From an uncultured Bacilli bacterium (GTDB lineage Bacteria > Bacillota_I > Bacilli_A > RF39 > UBA660): a DNA stretch of 7,481 bases. Location of the stretch: NCBI GenBank assembly GCA_947589165.1, contig CANQCH010000053.1, positions 1 through 7,481 on the forward strand, read 5' to 3'. Shown piece by piece: positions 1 to 6,587 of this stretch. How positions within the stretch are numbered: the first letter of the stretch is position 1; each line of letters starts with the position of its first letter. The notes under the pieces were generated by a model. It saw nothing but the letters and a program-made list of their open reading frames with translations. It had not been told where the DNA came from and did not search any database. Position numbers and translations under genes: made by a program.

Positions 1-71
<71 letters not shown>

Positions 72-154
72 ATTACAGCAAAACCTATTTAATTTTATCA
101 ACTTTTTGCACATTTGGCAAGCCTTTTTTTGCCACCATTAAAAGTCGTAAATAA

Positions 155-183
155 ATTATACTATATTATATTAAGCTTGTAAA
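155..183 (-). promoter_or_regulatory. Sigma-A-type promoter for tRNA-Ile
   Basis: On the minus strand a -35 box TTTACA (178-183, five of six consensus bases) is followed after exactly 17 bp by a perfect -10 box TATAAT (155-160). Predicted transcription starts near 148, giving a precursor leader of roughly 77 nt before the mature tRNA 5' end at 71. The promoter sits just after the stop codon of the preceding gene, so the tRNA is probably transcribed independently of that operon. Confidence 0.75.
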
Positions 184-198
184 TAAAATTTCTTTTAT

Positions 199-1098
199 TT
201 AATTAAAAATATTTAAACCATCACCAACATTAAAGGTATCTTTTTCACCAATCGTCATCTTTTCACTATTCTTAGTTAAAATATAATCGGTATTAGCTAA
301 ATCGGCCCGACTTAAAATAATGTAATTAGCGTCATTTAAACCTTTAAAATTCATCGTAATCGCCGTATCAATAGATTGTAAACTTAAATTATCATCGTTA
401 GTTAATTTATCTGGCAAATTAAAAATTAACACATTTTGCTTAGGTGATGAGGCTATTTTACCTAAATTACTGGTCCCTAAAGCGATAAATTCGTCCTTTG
501 TTATTTGATAAGTTGTGTCTTTCGCAAAAACACTATTTTTCGCCATAATATAAGTTTTATTCGCTTCAATAACCACATTCGTAGCCTTAATGCCATCGCC
601 ATTACTAGCAATAGTTATCTTCCCTTCCCCAGTAATTAGTAGATCACTTTTACTATCAATCGCTAATAAACTATCACTCGTAAAATTATTTTCACCATTT
701 ACCTTAAGAATTACGCGGCCATTGGTTTCGATATCTAAAACAGCCTTAGTTTCATTAAAAATACTAACATTATTTAAATTTAAAGTAACTTGCTTCGGAG
801 CCGTAATAATAATTTGACCTAAAGGCAAATTACCCGTAATATTATACGTACCATCTTCACTCACTGTTAAACTGTTATCTTGCCAGGTAATTCCTTGCCC
901 CGAATACAAAGGATTAATGCCTAAAATAATATCATTTTCGGCTAATAAAGGCTCTACTTCTTGAGAAAAAACTTCTGCTTTTTTTTCTTCGGGTAAACTA
1001 GGTTTTAAAGTACGCAAAACAATTGGTTTTAATCCTAGTAAAACCAAAGCGAGAAAAATTAAACTCCCTATTATGATTGCTAATACCTTTCTTTTCAT
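199..1098 (-). CDS. Membrane-anchored carbohydrate-binding beta-helix protein, Cthe_2159 family
   Basis: This 299-residue protein starts with a short basic end (MKRK) and a hydrophobic segment at about residues 5-23, which is a signal anchor or uncleaved signal peptide. No lipobox cysteine is present. Residues 75-195 form a ladder of short beta-strand rungs with motifs such as DGTYNITG, ITGEGKITI and SNGDGIKA. These resemble the Cthe_2159 carbohydrate-binding family, whose Clostridium thermocellum member is a right-handed beta-helix that binds cellulose and pectin-type polymers. The C-terminal part (IALGTSN near 205, then IILSRADL near 260) also follows the ending of that family, so the gene looks complete. 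The start is supported by an AAGGGTGA ribosome site. It is the last gene after sepF and divIVA, 46 bp after divIVA, and probably shares their transcript. The natural ligand cannot be told from the sequence; binding to surface or dietary polysaccharide is inference. Confidence 0.75.
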   Translation of the reverse strand: MKRKVLAIIIGSLIFLALVLLGLKPIVLRTLKPSLPEEKKAEVFSQEVEPLLAENDIILGINPLYSGQGITWQDNSLTVSEDGTYNITGNLPLGQIIITAPKQVTLNLNNVSIFNETKAVLDIETNGRVILKVNGENNFTSDSLLAIDSKSDLLITGEGKITIASNGDGIKATNVVIEANKTYIMAKNSVFAKDTTYQITKDEFIALGTSNLGKIASSPKQNVLIFNLPDKLTNDDNLSLQSIDTAITMNFKGLNDANYIILSRADLANTDYILTKNSEKMTIGEKDTFNVGDGLNIFN

Positions 1099-1144
1099 TT
1101 TGTCACCCTTTTTATTAAAAAGAAAAAGAAATACTACTTATTTC

Positions 1145-1573
1145 TTATATGCGATCATCAAATTCTTCTAATTCATCCAATTGATTTTCAATTAAGGCTT
1201 TAAAACGTCTTTTATAATTAGATACTTTACGGCGAAGATTTTCGGCATCTTCTTCGATTCTTTCGGCCTTTTGTAAAGCATTATTGATAACTTTAGTCGC
1301 GTTTCGTTTCGCATCGTCAATAATAACTTTAGATTCTTCATAAGCCGCTCTTTTGATATTGCTCGTCGATTCTTCCGCGATTAAAATGGCTCGATTTAAA
1401 GAGGCTTCATTATCTTGATAATGTTTTAATTCTTTTTTTAAAGAATCAATTATTTCACAACTACTCTTTAATTTAGCGAGCATGCTTTCATATTCTTTAA
1501 CTACTTCATTAACAAAATTATTTACTTCATTTCGGTTATAACCGGGAACACTAGTACTAAACTTATTAACCAT
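1145..1573 (-). CDS. divIVA: DivIVA-family polar and septal scaffold protein
   Basis: This is a 142-residue DivIVA/GpsB-type protein, slightly shorter than Bacillus subtilis DivIVA (about 164). The N-terminal family signature is visible: F5, then GYNRNEVNNF at residues 11-20, which matches the DivIVA lipid-binding head. Nearly all of residues 25-138 is charged heptad-like sequence expected to form a parallel coiled coil. The end is very acidic (LDELEEFDD). DivIVA proteins recognise strongly curved membrane at septa and poles and recruit division or chromosome-anchoring partners. The gene begins 7 bp after the sepF stop, and its weak ribosome site (TAGG) includes that TAG stop, suggesting translational coupling. 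GpsB is the main alternative, but the adjacent sepF supports DivIVA. In many Firmicutes ylmG and ylmH lie between sepF and divIVA; both are missing here. Confidence 0.9.
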   Translation of the reverse strand: MVNKFSTSVPGYNRNEVNNFVNEVVKEYESMLAKLKSSCEIIDSLKKELKHYQDNEASLNRAILIAEESTSNIKRAAYEESKVIIDDAKRNATKVINNALQKAERIEEDAENLRRKVSNYKRRFKALIENQLDELEEFDDRI

Positions 1574-1580
1574 AACAAAC

Positions 1581-1997
1581 CTACCAATCTAATTCTTCAT
1601 CGGTATTATTTTTATTTCGTTTGTCATGATCATCCGTTATCTTGCCTTGGACATTAACATTTTTAGGGGTACATAAATAAATGCCAACCCCAATTTGTTG
1701 CATTGATCCCGCGATAGCGTAGACTACACCACTTAAAAAATCAATTATTCTTTTAGCTTGTTCACCGGTAACTCTTTTTAAATTAACGACCACACTATTG
1801 CGATTTTTTAAGTGATCAGCAATTTGGACCGATTCGGAATAAGCCCGGGGTTCAAGTAAAATCATCTTATTTCCTGATTTATCAGCATCTTTTACCGCTT
1901 TTTCTTCACTTACCGTATAATATTCATCTTCACTACCGGTGCTATTTTCTTCATCGCCGTTGTATTCAAAGATACTTTTTAATTTTTTAAAGGCCAT
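1581..1997 (-). CDS. sepF: SepF, FtsZ-binding cell division protein
   Basis: SepF binds FtsZ filaments and the membrane and helps align the Z-ring during septation. The 138-residue protein has the expected order. An amphipathic N-terminal membrane-targeting helix (MAFKKLKSIF) is followed by an acidic flexible linker (about 12-42) and then the SepF core at about 44-116. Recognisable core stretches are MILLEPRAYSE, VVVNLKR, RIIDFLSGVVYAI and GVGIYLCTP. A charged tail of about 20 residues (ending DEELDW) extends past the core. The start has a strong GGGAGG ribosome site at 2005-2010. This is the first gene of a leftward operon with divIVA and the Cthe_2159-like gene, and its own promoter lies between it and glyQS. 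Confidence 0.95.
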   Translation of the reverse strand: MAFKKLKSIFEYNGDEENSTGSEDEYYTVSEEKAVKDADKSGNKMILLEPRAYSESVQIADHLKNRNSVVVNLKRVTGEQAKRIIDFLSGVVYAIAGSMQQIGVGIYLCTPKNVNVQGKITDDHDKRNKNNTDEELDW

Positions 1998-2024
1998 ACT
2001 ATTACCTCCCTAGTCTACGAACCC

Positions 2025-2053
2025 ATTTTATCAAATAAAAGGTATTTTAGCAA
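2025..2053 (-). promoter_or_regulatory. Extended -10 promoter for the sepF operon
   Basis: Minus-strand -35 box TTGCTA (2048-2053, four of six) is followed after 17 bp by -10 box TAAAAT (2025-2030, five of six). A TG one base upstream of the -10 gives an extended -10 (TGATAAAAT). Predicted start is near 2018, leaving a leader of about 20 nt that already holds the GGGAGG ribosome site. It gives sepF transcription independent of glyQS. Confidence 0.7.
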
Positions 2054-2065
2054 GATACTTTTCGC

Positions 2066-3439
2066 TTAAAACTCAATTTTTTTATTAATATAATCAACTA
2101 ATTCATCTACTTTTAACGTTATTTGTTCCATTGTATCCCGATCTCTAACCGTAACCGTATCATTATTTAACGTTTCATCATCAATGGTAATGGCTAAAGG
2201 TGTCCCAACGGCATCACTTCGCCGATATCTTTTACCAATGGAACCGGCTTCATCATAACTACAAGCAAAGTATTTACATAAGTGAGCATAAATATCAATG
2301 GCCTTAGCTTGATGATTTTTCTTAATTAAAGGTAAAATGGTTACTTTATATGGTGCTAAAGCCGGATGAATTTTCAAAACTAAACGATCCGCATCCGTAC
2401 CCTTTTCCAATGTATATGCATCAGTTAAAACGGCTAAAATTAAACGATCTAAACCTACTGATGGTTCAATTACATAAGGTAAATATTTTTCGTTGGTTTC
2501 CGGATCTAAATAACGAAGATCGACACCACTTTTAGCTTGATGAACTCCTAAATCATAATCGGTACGATCGGCAATCCCCCAAAGTTCACCCCAACCAATC
2601 GGATATAAATATTCAATATCGGTTGTTGCTTTACTATAAAAGGCTAATTCTTCAGGAGAATGATCACGATACCGTAAATTTTCTTTTTTTAAACCTAAAC
2701 TTTTTAAAAAATCTAAGCAATAATTTTTCCAATAACCATGCCATTCTAAATCGGTCCCCGGTTGACAGAAAAATTCCAATTCCATTTGTTCAAATTCTCT
2801 TAAGCGGAAAATAAAATTACCTGGAGTTATTTCATTTCGAAAAGCTTTACCCGTTTGAGCAATTCCAAAAGGAACTTTAAGCCGCATGCTTCGTTCGACA
2901 TTTTTAAAATTAACAAAAATACCTTGGGCCGTTTCCCCTCTTAAATAAACCGTATTTTTCGTTTCTTCTGTAACCCCTAATGACGTTTCAAATAATAAAT
3001 TAAATTGCCGAATAGGCGTATAGTCACTTTTACCACAAGTAGGACACTTAATATTATTATCCCGAATAAAATTTTCTAATTTTTCGTTATCCCAACCATC
3101 ACCAGTTTCTTGACCATTGGTAAAGTCGGAGATTAATTTATCAGCCCGAAAGCGTGATTTACAATTTTTGCAATCAATTAATGGATCGGCAAAAGATGCG
3201 ACATGCCCAGAGGCAACCCACACATTCGGATTCATTATAATCGCCGCGTCTAACCCCACATTATAAGGATTTTCTTGGATAAACTTTTTCTTCCAAGCAT
3301 TGCGAATATTTTCTTTTAAATTAGTACCTAAAGGACCATAATCCCAAGAGTTTGCTAAACCATTATATATTTCACTTCCTGGGAATATAAATCCATATTG
3401 TTTACAATAATTAACTAATTCTTCCATTGATAATTTCAT
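2066..3439 (-). CDS. glyQS: Glycyl-tRNA synthetase, single-chain alpha2 type (class II)
   Basis: It charges tRNA-Gly with glycine in the cytoplasm. At 457 residues it has the usual length of the single-chain bacterial form. It opens with MEELVNYCKQYGFIFPGSEIY, typical of this family, and WDYGPLG at 32-38. A zinc site is visible as C90-x2-C93 and C132-x2-C135. RGETAQG (167-173) and GKAFRNEI (197-204) with RLREFEQME (212-220) mark class II motif 2. PSVGLDRLI (326-334) is motif 3 with its conserved arginine. The C-terminal anticodon-binding domain begins near VTILPL (366-371). The start has a GGTGA ribosome site six to seven bases upstream. The gene is monocistronic by context, with its own promoter upstream and the sepF promoter just downstream. 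No clear terminator is seen after it. Confidence 0.97.
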   Translation of the reverse strand: MKLSMEELVNYCKQYGFIFPGSEIYNGLANSWDYGPLGTNLKENIRNAWKKKFIQENPYNVGLDAAIIMNPNVWVASGHVASFADPLIDCKNCKSRFRADKLISDFTNGQETGDGWDNEKLENFIRDNNIKCPTCGKSDYTPIRQFNLLFETSLGVTEETKNTVYLRGETAQGIFVNFKNVERSMRLKVPFGIAQTGKAFRNEITPGNFIFRLREFEQMELEFFCQPGTDLEWHGYWKNYCLDFLKSLGLKKENLRYRDHSPEELAFYSKATTDIEYLYPIGWGELWGIADRTDYDLGVHQAKSGVDLRYLDPETNEKYLPYVIEPSVGLDRLILAVLTDAYTLEKGTDADRLVLKIHPALAPYKVTILPLIKKNHQAKAIDIYAHLCKYFACSYDEAGSIGKRYRRSDAVGTPLAITIDDETLNNDTVTVRDRDTMEQITLKVDELVDYINKKIEF

Positions 3440-3455
3440 TTATATCACCATTAAA

Positions 3456-3484
3456 ATTATATCTTAATTATCTATTTTAGACAA
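3456..3484 (-). promoter_or_regulatory. Promoter for glyQS
   Basis: Minus-strand -35 box TTGTCT (3479-3484, four of six) and -10 box TATAAT (3456-3461, perfect) are 17 bp apart. The predicted start falls about 10-13 nt before the ATG, so the mRNA would begin almost at the GGTGA ribosome site. The -35 hexamer lies inside a perfect 16-bp tandem duplication, so a second TTGTCT occurs 16 bp further upstream. Confidence 0.7.
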
Positions 3485-3507
3485 GAAAAAATTTAGACAA
3501 GAAAAAA
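3476..3507. repeat. Perfect 2 x 16-bp tandem repeat
   Basis: The plus-strand unit TTTAGACAAGAAAAAA occurs twice in direct succession (3476-3491 and 3492-3507) without a mismatch. It fills the space between the prepilin terminator and the glyQS promoter. The left copy supplies the glyQS -35 box, and the right copy's A-run is the U-tract of the prepilin terminator. A duplication of one regulatory segment by slippage is a simple explanation. Confidence 0.9.
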
Positions 3508-3527
3508 GCATTTTAGTAAAATGCTTT
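3502..3527 (-). terminator. Rho-independent terminator of the prepilin gene
   Basis: On the minus strand a perfect 10-bp stem AAAGCATTTT / AAAATGCTTT closes a 3-base loop and runs into six T. The stem overlaps the prepilin stop codon (3526-3528). It separates prepilin transcription from glyQS. Stem G+C is low (2 of 10 pairs), but symmetry and the T-run are complete. Confidence 0.8.
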
Positions 3528-4029
3528 AACGACAACCTTCAGGATAAGTTTTTGGTAAGGCAGTGGCATCATATTCTTTAATATCATCACCATCAATACT
3601 AACATTACTAGTACCGGAGGCATCTAAACCTAAACCATTAGCCATATATTGTCCGTTTTGTAAATATACTTTATATAAGTAGTTAGTATTTGCTCCGGCT
3701 TTTTGAGTAATAATCACATATCCCCAATAACGTGAAGTATCGGCCTTATAAAAGCCATCCGCTAAAGTTTCGACCTTGACACATAAACCCTTGCTATTGG
3801 AAGGAACAATTAAATTTTCTGTCAACGCTTTGGTAACAATATAGCTGGTCGCGGCTTCAATCGCCCCATTGGCTTCTATCGCAAAAGAATTTTTCCGCGC
3901 AATTGTCATTTGGGGTAATACGGCTTGAACGGCTAGTAACATAACGATAGCTAATACTACGATAACAGCTAACAATTCAACTAAGGTAAAACCTCGTTTA
4001 TCATTTATAACTTTGTAATTTTGTTCCAT
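3526..4029 (-). CDS. Type IV-like prepilin (class III signal, pseudopilin-like)
   Basis: This 167-residue protein has a short leader, KRG at residues 11-13, then FTLVELLAVIVVLAIVMLL. That is a textbook prepilin peptidase site (G13/F14) with Glu at mature position 5 and one hydrophobic helix that anchors the subunit and packs in the filament. After the helix come an alpha-helical stretch (IEANGAIEAATSYIV) and a beta-rich head with only two cysteines, C83 and C166, which may form a disulfide. The start at 4029 is chosen because a strong GAGGAG ribosome site precedes it. A longer reading from 4083 would start upstream of the predicted transcription start. The gene has its own promoter and terminator. 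No prepilin peptidase, ATPase or platform protein is in the window, so whether it builds a pilus, a competence pseudopilus or another filament is unknown. Confidence 0.85.
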   Translation of the reverse strand: MEQNYKVINDKRGFTLVELLAVIVVLAIVMLLAVQAVLPQMTIARKNSFAIEANGAIEAATSYIVTKALTENLIVPSNSKGLCVKVETLADGFYKADTSRYWGYVIITQKAGANTNYLYKVYLQNGQYMANGLGLDASGTSNVSIDGDDIKEYDATALPKTYPEGCR

Positions 4030-4054
4030 TATAAAACACTCCTCTATGTTTCTA

Positions 4055-4083
4055 ATAATACTATAAATATTTAGTTTAGTCAA
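4055..4083 (-). promoter_or_regulatory. Promoter for the prepilin gene
   Basis: Minus-strand -35 TTGACT (4078-4083, five of six), 17-bp spacer and -10 TATTAT (4055-4060, five of six). Predicted start is near 4048, about 20 nt before the ATG at 4029. It rules out the longer reading frame that begins at 4083 as the real start. Confidence 0.75.
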
Positions 4084-4112
4084 TATTGCAGACTTAAAAT
4101 TATCTATGTTTT

Positions 4113-4622
4113 TTATTTGATTAAACCATTATGAACATATTTAGTTTCGCTAACGATAATAAAAGCTTGCTGATCAAAATCATAAATTAAATTAGTTATT
4201 TCTTTTAGACTCTTTTTATTTACTTGTAACACTAACATTTCTTTCTTTTTTCCCTCATAAGCATCTTTTAAAGCTATAATAGACACCCCAAAGCCACTTT
4301 GCCGAATTTGATTAATTAATTTTTTATTTGGCCATTTCGTAATTACTTGTAAGCCCACAATGCCATTTAAAAAATTACTGGAAATATACGTGCCAATTAA
4401 AGTTCCCGTTGCATATCCACCAGCATAAAATAAAGGAATTAATAACGAATTATAAGGGGTATTTAACGCTTCTTTAGCAATTATAAACCAAATAAAAACT
4501 TCCAAAAAAGCCACAATACTTGCAGTTTTGGAATTACCTTTGACCATTAAAATAGTTCTAATACTGCCTAAAGATACATCAACTATGCGAGCTAAAAATA
4601 TTTTCAGGCAAACAATTAACAT
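4113..4622 (-). CDS. UPF0316 membrane protein (DUF5698 + DUF2179)
   Basis: This 169-residue protein has the two-part layout of the UPF0316 family (YebE of B. subtilis). An N-terminal membrane half has hydrophobic segments at about 1-14, 33-49 and 57-82, and the conserved-looking ARIVDVSLGSIRTILMVKG lies at 11-29. A cytosolic DUF2179 domain covers about 90-160 (GFGVSIIALKDAYEGKKKEML, then a beta-strand ending IIVSETKYVHNG). The biochemical function of the family is not established. I choose the ATG at 4622 because AGGTGA lies five bases upstream; a GTG nine bases earlier is possible but would sit inside that ribosome site. It is the last gene of a three-gene operon and follows the zinc-ribbon gene by 9 bp. 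No convincing terminator follows, so read-through into the prepilin gene cannot be excluded. Confidence 0.82.
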   Translation of the reverse strand: MLIVCLKIFLARIVDVSLGSIRTILMVKGNSKTASIVAFLEVFIWFIIAKEALNTPYNSLLIPLFYAGGYATGTLIGTYISSNFLNGIVGLQVITKWPNKKLINQIRQSGFGVSIIALKDAYEGKKKEMLVLQVNKKSLKEITNLIYDFDQQAFIIVSETKYVHNGLIK

Positions 4623-4631
4623 AAATATCAC

Positions 4632-4907
4632 CTAACTTATGTTAATTAGTATAGCCAATATTATTAAAAATATAATTACCCCACCAATTATAAATACCGC
4701 TTTTAATTTGGGATTATTTTGCTCTTTTTCCTCCCGATAATCAATTTTTTCAATTCCGTATAATTCACTTTTTAGTTTAGGTTGAAAACGTTTTTCTTTC
4801 AAATAATTTTTTTGTTGTTCAATTTGTTCACTAGTCATCATCGCGCCACAAAATTTACAAACAAAACCTTCATTAGGTAATTGATTACCACATTTTTGAC
4901 ATATCAT
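4632..4907 (-). CDS. Small zinc-ribbon protein with C-terminal membrane anchor
   Basis: This 91-residue protein begins MICQKCGNQLPNEGFVCKFCG. The four cysteines C3, C6, C17 and C20 form a CxxC-x10-CxxC zinc ribbon of the short treble-clef or rubredoxin-like type common at the start of Firmicute membrane proteins. Residues 25-67 are charged and probably helical or disordered (KEKRFQPKLKSELYG). Residues 68-90 are a single hydrophobic helix (VFIIGGVIIFLIILAILI), so the ribbon faces the cytoplasm in a tail-anchored arrangement. A TAGGAG ribosome site overlaps the stop of the upstream surface-protein gene, 8 bp before this ATG, which indicates coupled expression. Precise role unknown; an accessory or sensing role for the adjacent surface protein is inference only. 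Confidence 0.8.
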   Translation of the reverse strand: MICQKCGNQLPNEGFVCKFCGAMMTSEQIEQQKNYLKEKRFQPKLKSELYGIEKIDYREEKEQNNPKLKAVFIIGGVIIFLIILAILINIS

Positions 4908-4915
4908 ATAAACTC

Positions 4916-6484
4916 CTATTCGATGGTTTGACCAATATAAGATATACGGACATAACCATCGCCCAAATGACCTCTTTCCATCGCTCCTGTTGGCGCAGTA
5001 AAGGTTTCTCGAGAACCATAAATATGACTATTAATTAAATAATACTTATTATTTAAAGCACAAGTTCCCGGATAATTGCCCGCTGTTTCTTCCGTATAAG
5101 TATAAGTTAAGTCTTCGCCCACAATCAAAAGCCGATTATTGTCATTATTAGCCTTAATCTTAATATTTGTTGCCCCATTGGGCATGGCCCCAACCGTGAC
5201 AAATACTTTATCACCCTTATCTAAATAAACATAACCATCCGCATATTTACCAGCATTTTGGGTCATATTTTCACTAGCACTCCAGGCTTGTAAATAATAG
5301 TAACCAGCCTGTTCAATTAAAAACTCATTTTCGGTATCCTTGGTAAATATACCATCATAAAAATAAGGATTATCTTGGTCGAGTTCAATTATCGTGGTTT
5401 TTTTACCCGCGGCATCTTCACCGTATATGCGCACTTTACTAGCCGCTTCAATATTACCATCTTTAATTTCTTGATAATTATCCCCAGTGGAATAATACCA
5501 TTTACTAATCGGACTACCGATAGGACTAGCCATTAAAGCAACTTTATTGTTATTTAAAGCAATCTCACTTACAATAGGTCCCGAAACAATGTCTAAATAG
5601 GCCGTACAGACGGTTTTTTGCTTAGCTTGCACGACAATATTTTGATTTTCCAAAGTCATAGTTCCCCCGGTTTTACAACTAGAATCTAATCCTTCAGTTT
5701 TACTAAATTCATAGTACATATTAGCCGGAATTTTTTCGCCATCCGCTAAATTATAGTAATCATCAATGGAATTACTTACACCTGGTACTTTTTGTAAAAA
5801 AACTTTTAATAAAACATCGGGAGATACAGCATCCATATAAGCTTTACAAAAAGTCTTACCGGGAGAAATAATGATAAAACGATTATCCCGTGAATTATAA
5901 GATAACGTACCTAAAGTACAAGAAGATTTTTCCACATTAAATTTATAACCGGCTGGAACTTCATTATGGGCAATCATCCGATAAATATTCCCATCTTCAT
6001 TACTAAGACCTTCCCCGACTTCATTTACTTCTTGAATATACACTTCCAAATTAATATCCAAACTTGCTGTGGCATCAAAATAAGCAAAACATAATTCGGG
6101 TCCTTCCGTATCAACTGTTAAACTATAATCATCACCATAAATAAGTTCGGAACCATGCGTACAATAGCTTAAATCCCGATTAAATTCATATCCTGCTTGG
6201 GGCACATAAGGATATTCCGAATAAGTTCCCAAAGCTTCGCCGGCATTATCACGATCTTCGACCATCACGCGAATATCAATGTCGGGGATTTCTCCAACGG
6301 TACCACCAATAATAACATCTTTTTCCGTAACTTTAAAATAAGCATAAGAAATTAAAAAACTTATACATGCTAAAAGCGCAACTATACTTAAACTAGTCAC
6401 GGCTAATTTATGCTTTAATAAAAAGCTTTTTACTTTTTCAAAAATATCATCGAAATTAATTTTTTTTAAATTAATCTTAATCAT
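4916..6484 (-). CDS. Large membrane-anchored surface protein with three Cys-pair repeats
   Basis: I do not recognise a named family for the whole 522-residue protein. A lysine-rich start precedes one membrane helix at about residues 27-50, so the rest is expected outside the cell. Residues 66-301 hold three tandem modules. Cysteines at 108/132, 189/213 and 270/293 recur with a period of 80-81, each second cysteine followed by an AY(F/M/L)D strand (FAYFDA, KAYMDA, TAYLDI). A P(x)AGY(E/K)F-type strand precedes each pair in modules 1 and 2. Intramodule disulfides are likely. Residues 302-370 look like a beta-sandwich linker (SKWYYSTGDNY, VRIYGEDAAGK). Residues 386-520 resemble a shortened glycine-rich surface domain: EQAGYYYLQAW, YVYLDKGDKVFVTVG and the closing GHLGDGYVRISYIG. 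It is the first gene of an operon with a zinc-ribbon protein and UPF0316. Adhesion or envelope function is inferred. Confidence 0.8.
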   Translation of the reverse strand: MIKINLKKINFDDIFEKVKSFLLKHKLAVTSLSIVALLACISFLISYAYFKVTEKDVIIGGTVGEIPDIDIRVMVEDRDNAGEALGTYSEYPYVPQAGYEFNRDLSYCTHGSELIYGDDYSLTVDTEGPELCFAYFDATASLDINLEVYIQEVNEVGEGLSNEDGNIYRMIAHNEVPAGYKFNVEKSSCTLGTLSYNSRDNRFIIISPGKTFCKAYMDAVSPDVLLKVFLQKVPGVSNSIDDYYNLADGEKIPANMYYEFSKTEGLDSSCKTGGTMTLENQNIVVQAKQKTVCTAYLDIVSGPIVSEIALNNNKVALMASPIGSPISKWYYSTGDNYQEIKDGNIEAASKVRIYGEDAAGKKTTIIELDQDNPYFYDGIFTKDTENEFLIEQAGYYYLQAWSASENMTQNAGKYADGYVYLDKGDKVFVTVGAMPNGATNIKIKANNDNNRLLIVGEDLTYTYTEETAGNYPGTCALNNKYYLINSHIYGSRETFTAPTGAMERGHLGDGYVRISYIGQTIE

Positions 6485-6508
6485 ATTATCATACCTATTC
6501 TATTATTT

Positions 6509-6537
6509 ATTTTAAGATAGAAAATTATTAAAGTCAA
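6509..6537 (-). promoter_or_regulatory. Promoter for the surface-protein operon
   Basis: Minus-strand -35 TTGACT (6532-6537, five of six), 17-bp spacer, -10 TAAAAT (6509-6514, five of six). Predicted start is near 6502, leaving about 18 nt to the ATG at 6484. The -35 hexamer is identical to that of the prepilin promoter, so both would be served by the housekeeping sigma factor. The ribosome site is only a weak AGGT. Confidence 0.7.
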
Positions 6538-6566
6538 TTTTAAAAGACGGAAAAATAGATTTTTTT

Positions 6567-6587
6567 ACGCTTTTTAAATTTAAGCGT
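6567..6587. repeat. Inverted repeat in the divergent intergenic region
   Basis: ACGCTT and AAGCGT face each other around the 9-base centre TTTAAATTT, which is almost self-complementary itself. A second, smaller inverted pair CCCAA/TTGGG lies at 6596-6611. Neither is followed by a T-run in a direction that would make a terminator. They lie between the surface-protein promoter and the cotJ ribosome site, so an operator for the divergent pair is possible but unproven. I could not identify a convincing sigma-A, sigma-E or sigma-G promoter for the cotJ genes here. Confidence 0.4.

Noticed and set aside
115..134. Inverted repeat TGGCAA/TTGCCA in the tRNA-Ile leader as a terminator
   Set aside because: No T-run follows the stem in either direction, and a terminator there would block the tRNA.
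181..200. AAATAAAA/TTTTATTT inverted repeat after the Cthe_2159-like gene as its terminator
   Set aside because: The stem holds only A-T pairs and overlaps the tRNA promoter -35; too weak to call.
590..817. Plus-strand open frame of 75 codons
   Set aside because: It lies wholly inside the Cthe_2159-like gene on the other strand, has no ribosome site and resembles no family.
2039..2062. Weak hairpin after glyQS as a terminator
   Set aside because: The stem needs a bulge, is A-T rich and overlaps the sepF -35 box.
2350..2814. Two plus-strand open frames of 61 and 63 codons
   Set aside because: Both are antisense shadows of glyQS, whose protein is unmistakable.
4030..4083. Longer N-terminus for the prepilin (18 extra residues)
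   Set aside because: It would begin upstream of the predicted transcription start, has no ribosome site and gives an abnormal leader; the ATG at 4029 has GAGGAG.
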